Below, piece by piece: positions 59,730 through 64,000 of a stretch of 64,000 bases of DNA. The DNA is from Ectocarpus siliculosus. Lineage: Eukaryota; Sar; Phaeophyceae; Ectocarpales; Ectocarpaceae. Position numbers and translations under genes: made by a program. Numbering within the stretch: position 1 is the first letter of the stretch; the number at the start of each line of letters is the position of its first letter. The notes beneath the pieces were generated by a model. That model was not told where the DNA came from. It did no database searches and saw only the letters and a list, made by a program, of their open reading frames with translations. The DNA lies in contig FN649758.1 in the NCBI GenBank assembly GCA_000310025.1, positions 446,261 through 510,260 on the forward strand, read 5' to 3'.

Positions 59730-62700
59730 ATGCCTATGGGCGAGGACCCACGGCATGGGCTGCTTGTGGCGCTGGTGGTGGGCCTGGTCGGCGTGCTGCT
59801 CCTGATCTTCGCGGCGCTGGCGGTTGCCCCCGTGCTCGTGATCGTGCTGGGGCTGATGACGTACGTGGTGTGGTGGTACGTGTCACGGGAAGACACCTCC
59901 TACATGCACCACGCGCAGGTGCGTTGCTGTTGTCCTGTTTTGCTGCTAATTTCTCTCCTGGGATGTAGACCCCCCTCTATTTAGTGCTTGAGCTGCGGGT
60001 TTTTTGTGTGTTGGTATCGCAACGGCAAGAGCTTGGTAAATTGTGTGCTGCTGTGTCGAGCGCCAAACGCATGGACGAAAAGAGTGTGTTGGTTCTGTCT
60101 AGCTTGGTCGTCGATAGGGGATAGGGAGCATCACCGCTTTCTATCAGCAGGGAAGACTGAATTGGGTTACCCTCTCCGCAACAACTACACAATGGCAGTA
60201 CAGTAGTAGATCCGGCCGCAACGCCGCATTTTTCCCTGGCATTTGATGTGTTCGCTCAAACGTGAGACTTTCTATTCATCGAGCTGTGGTACCGAGCATC
60301 GGTTCTGAAGATGCTATTTCAGGTGCTGGTCTCTTAAAAGAGCAGACTGCAAATATTGCAGTTTTGTGCTTGGCGCAGCCATGCTTTCCGAGAGATTTCG
60401 GTGCCTAACATGCTGTGAAATCCAAGTCGTTGTCACGTTCCCGAACGAATGCGGTTCAATCTGTACAAAGTCCTTGTCTACACACTGCTCTCACGCCCTT
60501 GTCTTGGTATTGTTCTGCCGGTGGTGCTCTTCTAGGAACACGAGAACCGGTTCTGGACTACGGTGGCGTTTTGCTTCTCGGGGGCACTGGTGTTCGTTCA
60601 TGACAGTCCCGTGGCCTTGGGGCAATGGTCCCCCGTGCTGGGGTTCCTTTTCGTCATGATGTTCACCTTCTCGGTGCACAGCTACGATCGACAGGTGTGT
60701 GTGTGCGTGTCCTCGTGCCGAGAGGGAGACTGAGGGAGAGATGGGACCCAGAGAGGTATATACAGGCAGAGGAGGAGAGGAGGGGTGGATGGGAAGAGTA
60801 AACTCATAGCACAAAGAGATTTATTCACTCGAGTTGGGCGTTGTACATTCGAGTTGGACGTTGTACAAAGCCTCGTAAGCGTGTCGGACAGCGGCGCTTG
60901 GGTCCCGGCCGATTACCCTTCCGCCCGAGCTTCGCGGCCCCCCGGCGGGCCCTGTCCCTCCCCTGCTCACACCCGCCGCCCTCGGCGTGCTCGTTCGCGT
61001 TCCCAGCTCCACCGGTCGAGAATCGGGCGTGCGCCCAACTTTCGGCCATCGGTGGAAAGCAGCACCATGCTCCACAGCAGCGTTCAGGATAAGTGTCGGC
61101 GTATCTCCTTGTGCCTCAGCAAGCTCGACAACCGGCTCGTGGCAACCAACCTCAACCACATGCTCTGGGCGGACATGGTGAGCTAAATAGGCTTTTTTCT
61201 GTGCAAGCTATGTGGGACCTCCTGACATGCGCTACATAGGGCAGCTCCACGTGTTTCGGGAAGCCAGACCCCTGATTTGGACGAGCTGCATGCATGCGGG
61301 TGTCCAGGGGGACGTATTCGTTCGTTGCCACCTAAGGGTATCGTGACGAGGTTACCGTCCGATCGGCCCCTGAGAGTGTTGCGATGTTTTATCCCCGTCC
61401 AAAGCCACCCAAAGCCCTCTCGAAGGCGTATGCCGCTCCTCTGTCTGAGATAGTTGCAATGCAACAAACTCTTCTTCGTCGAGCATGCTAGTCCTGACCT
61501 GGTGCTGACAGAGTGATTGCGGTGTTGGCCTGGAGGCGTCAAAACCGTTTTCATATATCTGCTTTTGAAACGAATCATTCATTTTTTTGTTCTCACTCAC
61601 AGGTGCAAAACTTGGAGAAGGAGATCGTGAACATCCTCAGCGATGCAGACCCGTCGGAGCTGAACTACATGCTGCCCAAGATCGGGCTAGGCCTGCTGTT
61701 CTACAAGGTCAAGGACCACGCGCCAATCAACCTGCACAGGACCAGACTGCTCAACGTGCTCGCCGACAACCGCATATCGGTGAGACGCGTTTTCGTAGGC
61801 GCGCGGGGGGGGGGGGGGAAGTTTGACTGCTTGGTGGGGGAGGGATCCTGGCTATACATTCGAGCGTCGGTGGTTGGTGCCTGGAAGCATCGGTGGGGAG
61901 GATAGGGGTAGAAGGGAATGACTCCACGGTTCGCGAATGCTTCCCGGTGTCTGACTTTTCCCACACAGCAGTGAGAGGTGCGCCTTCGTGTCGCCTTGTA
62001 CGATGCAAAATTGCTACGAAAGCCGCGAAGAAGGCTGGGTGCTCAAAAGAGGAATTCGTTTTTGAGGCTCTCACGGAGTGCGCGTTCCGCGTGTACCGAA
62101 GGTTTTCCGCCCGTGACCCCCTGCAAGGCACTGACTCGCTGCCGCACGCCCCCATAGACCTTCGCGAATGAAACTGTTAACTGTTTGTGCATGTACCGCT
62201 GTGCAGGACCTTAACGTGACATCGCGAGCTCTCGTGCTCGACGCTCTCCAGCAGCTAAAGCTTTCTGCGCACAAAGACAGGTGAGCGTTGTTTGCTTCCA
62301 TGTAATAGATAGTTTCGATGTTGTCGTTGTGGTCGTTCTTTACTGTGCATGTGATTTGTTTTTTGCTTTTGCCTCCCGTGTGTTTGATGGTTTCGATGAT
62401 GCCGTTGTTGTCCTTTACAGGGTGTGTGTGTTTTTTTTGTTTTTTTCGGCTCCGTGTGTTTGATGGGTTCGTTGTTGTCCTTGTTTTACTCTTACGGCGG
62501 TATGCGACGGAATAAACCTCGGCGGTTCCTTGCGTGAGTATCGACGCACCCAACACTTTCGCCACAAAGCTCGCCGATCACTCGGGGTCCCAGACGCTAT
62601 CTCTCCCTGTCTCGCCGCACTGCTGTGGTAAAACTTTCCACGTGTTTAGCGAGGCGTACGCGAAGAAAATAATCTTGAAGACGAAAGGAGACGACTTGTC

Positions 62701-64000
62701 GGAGCTCAAGAGCCTCACCGACGCGAAGGGCGACATCCACTCCATACACAAGCTCGTCTATCGCGACATTAAGGACGTGGCTGTCAGAGAGGAGGTGCGA
62801 ACGACGTCGATTGACTCAACCAGCAGCATACTCGTGTAATCGTGGTGTTGGCAGAGTCGCGCGAATATCATTTAGCTGTGGAAACAGTGTGCGCGCACAT
62901 CAACACAACAGTGGTGGGGAAATGTGCGGTCTTTGCGTCTGCCACGTTGTTCTCCAGAGCTATTTCCAGGGGTTGATTCGACGTCTAGGTTTTGGACGAC
63001 CAGAGGTTATCATCCTGTGCCCGTGCGTGCTGGCGCGCTCTCTGTCGGGATGTCGAGACGTGACGATAGCGGCGTAACTGACGACGGGAACAGTGCAGTT
63101 CACAGTTGACCCGGATTTCCCAATCGACCATAGAGCTTTGGCGCTGGGAGTCGTGCGAATCGCTGCCGCTGTAAATGCCAACAGCTTCAAAGTAACAACA
63201 ACAACAACAACAGCAACAACAACTTCGGGCCGCTCAAGCTCCAAGAATACGGCCGAAGGAGTTATAAATGGCGCGTTTCATGAAATCTACGTATGGCATA
63301 TTGTCATGTGACGAAATCAATTTGGAAAATGATTTTTTCCACCCGAACGAGGATTTTTGAAACAGAACCGATGCCAGCAATATCAAGGAAAGAAAATGCC
63401 GGGCGTTTTGTCGCGTGCCAGGTGCTGAAGCACATCGCCAACCAGGCGAAGGTGCAGGCGGCGCACATGCGACTCGGAACCCGCACGGGGAGCAGGCGCA
63501 GCGGGAAGGCGTGGCGCAAGATCCTGTCCGACGTCGACGACACGCTAACCTCGTCAGGTAAGCGTTTCTGCTCGTGGTGCCTGAATTCATGGAAGTATGT
63601 GTTTGTTGGAGTTTGCTGCACTTCACTACTGTCTTGAAGGAGCCGGGGCAGCAAAGGCGGCGCCCACCACAACGACTGCTTCAGAGTTAGTTATCCGCAC
63701 CCCATACAGTTGTTTTTTGGTGTTTCGGTGAGGGTTGAGGTCTTATGGTGTATGCACCGAGGACGGTGTGTGTTGGTTTGGTGTGCCGTGTCGACGACTC
63801 GGACGCATGCATAAGATACTCTGAAACCTTTGGTGGAGCTTGTTACCTCTTGCCTCTTGTCCATTCTTACTTTTTGCACTTTAGCCTTGGGTATGCATGT
63901 GAGAGAGAGAGAGAGAGGAGAGAAGCTGAGACAGCGACTGACACAAACATACAGAGACAGACAGACAGACATAGGAAGCGGGGGGGGGGGGGGGGGGGGG
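59730..64000 (+). CDS. Membrane protein with HAD-type DVDDT motif (APP1/DUF2183-like), 3' incomplete
   Basis: Exons are 59730-59918, 60536-60694, 61007-61177, 61603-61779, 62207-62280, 62650-62794 and 63422-63557, all GT-AG and in phase (about 350 residues). Exon 1 encodes a long hydrophobic stretch (LLVALVVGLVGVLLLIFAAL, then more). Exon 2 adds a second hydrophobic region (VLGFLFVMMFTF). Exons 3-6 form a charged helical part (LEKEIVNILSDADPSELNYM). Exon 7 ends with WRKILSDVDDTLTSSG, where DVDDT fits HAD motif I (DxDxT) of the APP1 phosphatidate phosphatase/DUF2183 family. If so, it would remove phosphate from a lipid or similar substrate at a membrane. The next exon may start at 63640 (after TGTCTTGAAG), but its donor is unclear and the gene continues beyond the window. 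The APP1 assignment rests on one motif. Confidence 0.6.
63901..64000. repeat. GA/CAGA microsatellite and terminal G run
   Basis: (GA)n at 63901-63922, ACAGACAGACAGAC at 63954-63970 and a G homopolymer up to the window end. The G run may mark a sequencing limit. Confidence 0.85.

Overview
The window looks like gene-poor, repeat-rich nuclear DNA of a stramenopile, most likely a brown alga of the Ectocarpus type. This is inferred, not proven. The grounds are balanced base composition, multi-exon genes with long GT-AG introns, Copia elements, KDZ-like transposase debris, a tyrosine-recombinase element and an FNIP-like repeat protein. A 487-base N gap shows that it is a draft scaffold.

Layout. 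(1) 266-8401: two ~1.6-kb inverted arms enclose a 4.94-kb segment that carries a six-exon gene for a secreted Spondin_N-domain protein on the minus strand. (2) 8402-12500: remnants of a KDZ-like transposase gene and a 21-bp-period array of palindromic units. (3) 12511-15738: a tyrosine-recombinase element with split direct repeats and an apparent 8-bp target duplication. (4) 16160-30030: a second KDZ-like gene (plus strand) split by a complete Copia retrotransposon (18997-26359, minus strand, 5-bp target duplication GTGCC); a second palindromic array; a third KDZ-like remnant (minus strand). (5) 30053-31285: an intronless 410-aa FNIP-like repeat protein. (6) 31286-35400: non-coding DNA with a 66-bp minisatellite and LTR debris. 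(7) 35406-40352: a second, near-identical copy of the spondin segment, whose gene has a 1-bp frameshift. (8) 40960-41560: a long hairpin with a tRNA-like sequence at its tip, flanked by palindromes. (9) 41570-51345: a third, diverged copy of the spondin segment with an intact gene. A young Copia element (45120-50537, apparently identical 333-bp LTRs, target duplication AGTGA) sits 80 bp upstream of its start codon. (10) 53289-58172: the SUMO-conjugating enzyme UBC9, six exons, minus strand. (11) 59730 to the end: a divergently oriented membrane-protein gene that reaches a HAD-type DVDDT motif (APP1/DUF2183-like) and runs off the window.

The likely host genes are UBC9, the APP1-like gene, the FNIP-like gene and the three spondin copies. 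The rest is mostly nested mobile DNA. The points most worth following up are the spondin triplication with one copy inside an inverted-repeat frame, the tyrosine-recombinase element lacking reverse transcriptase, the palindromic arrays beside KDZ-like genes, and the tRNA-tipped hairpin. Splice junctions were read by eye from GT/AG signals, reading frame and family motifs. No alignment or database search was run.
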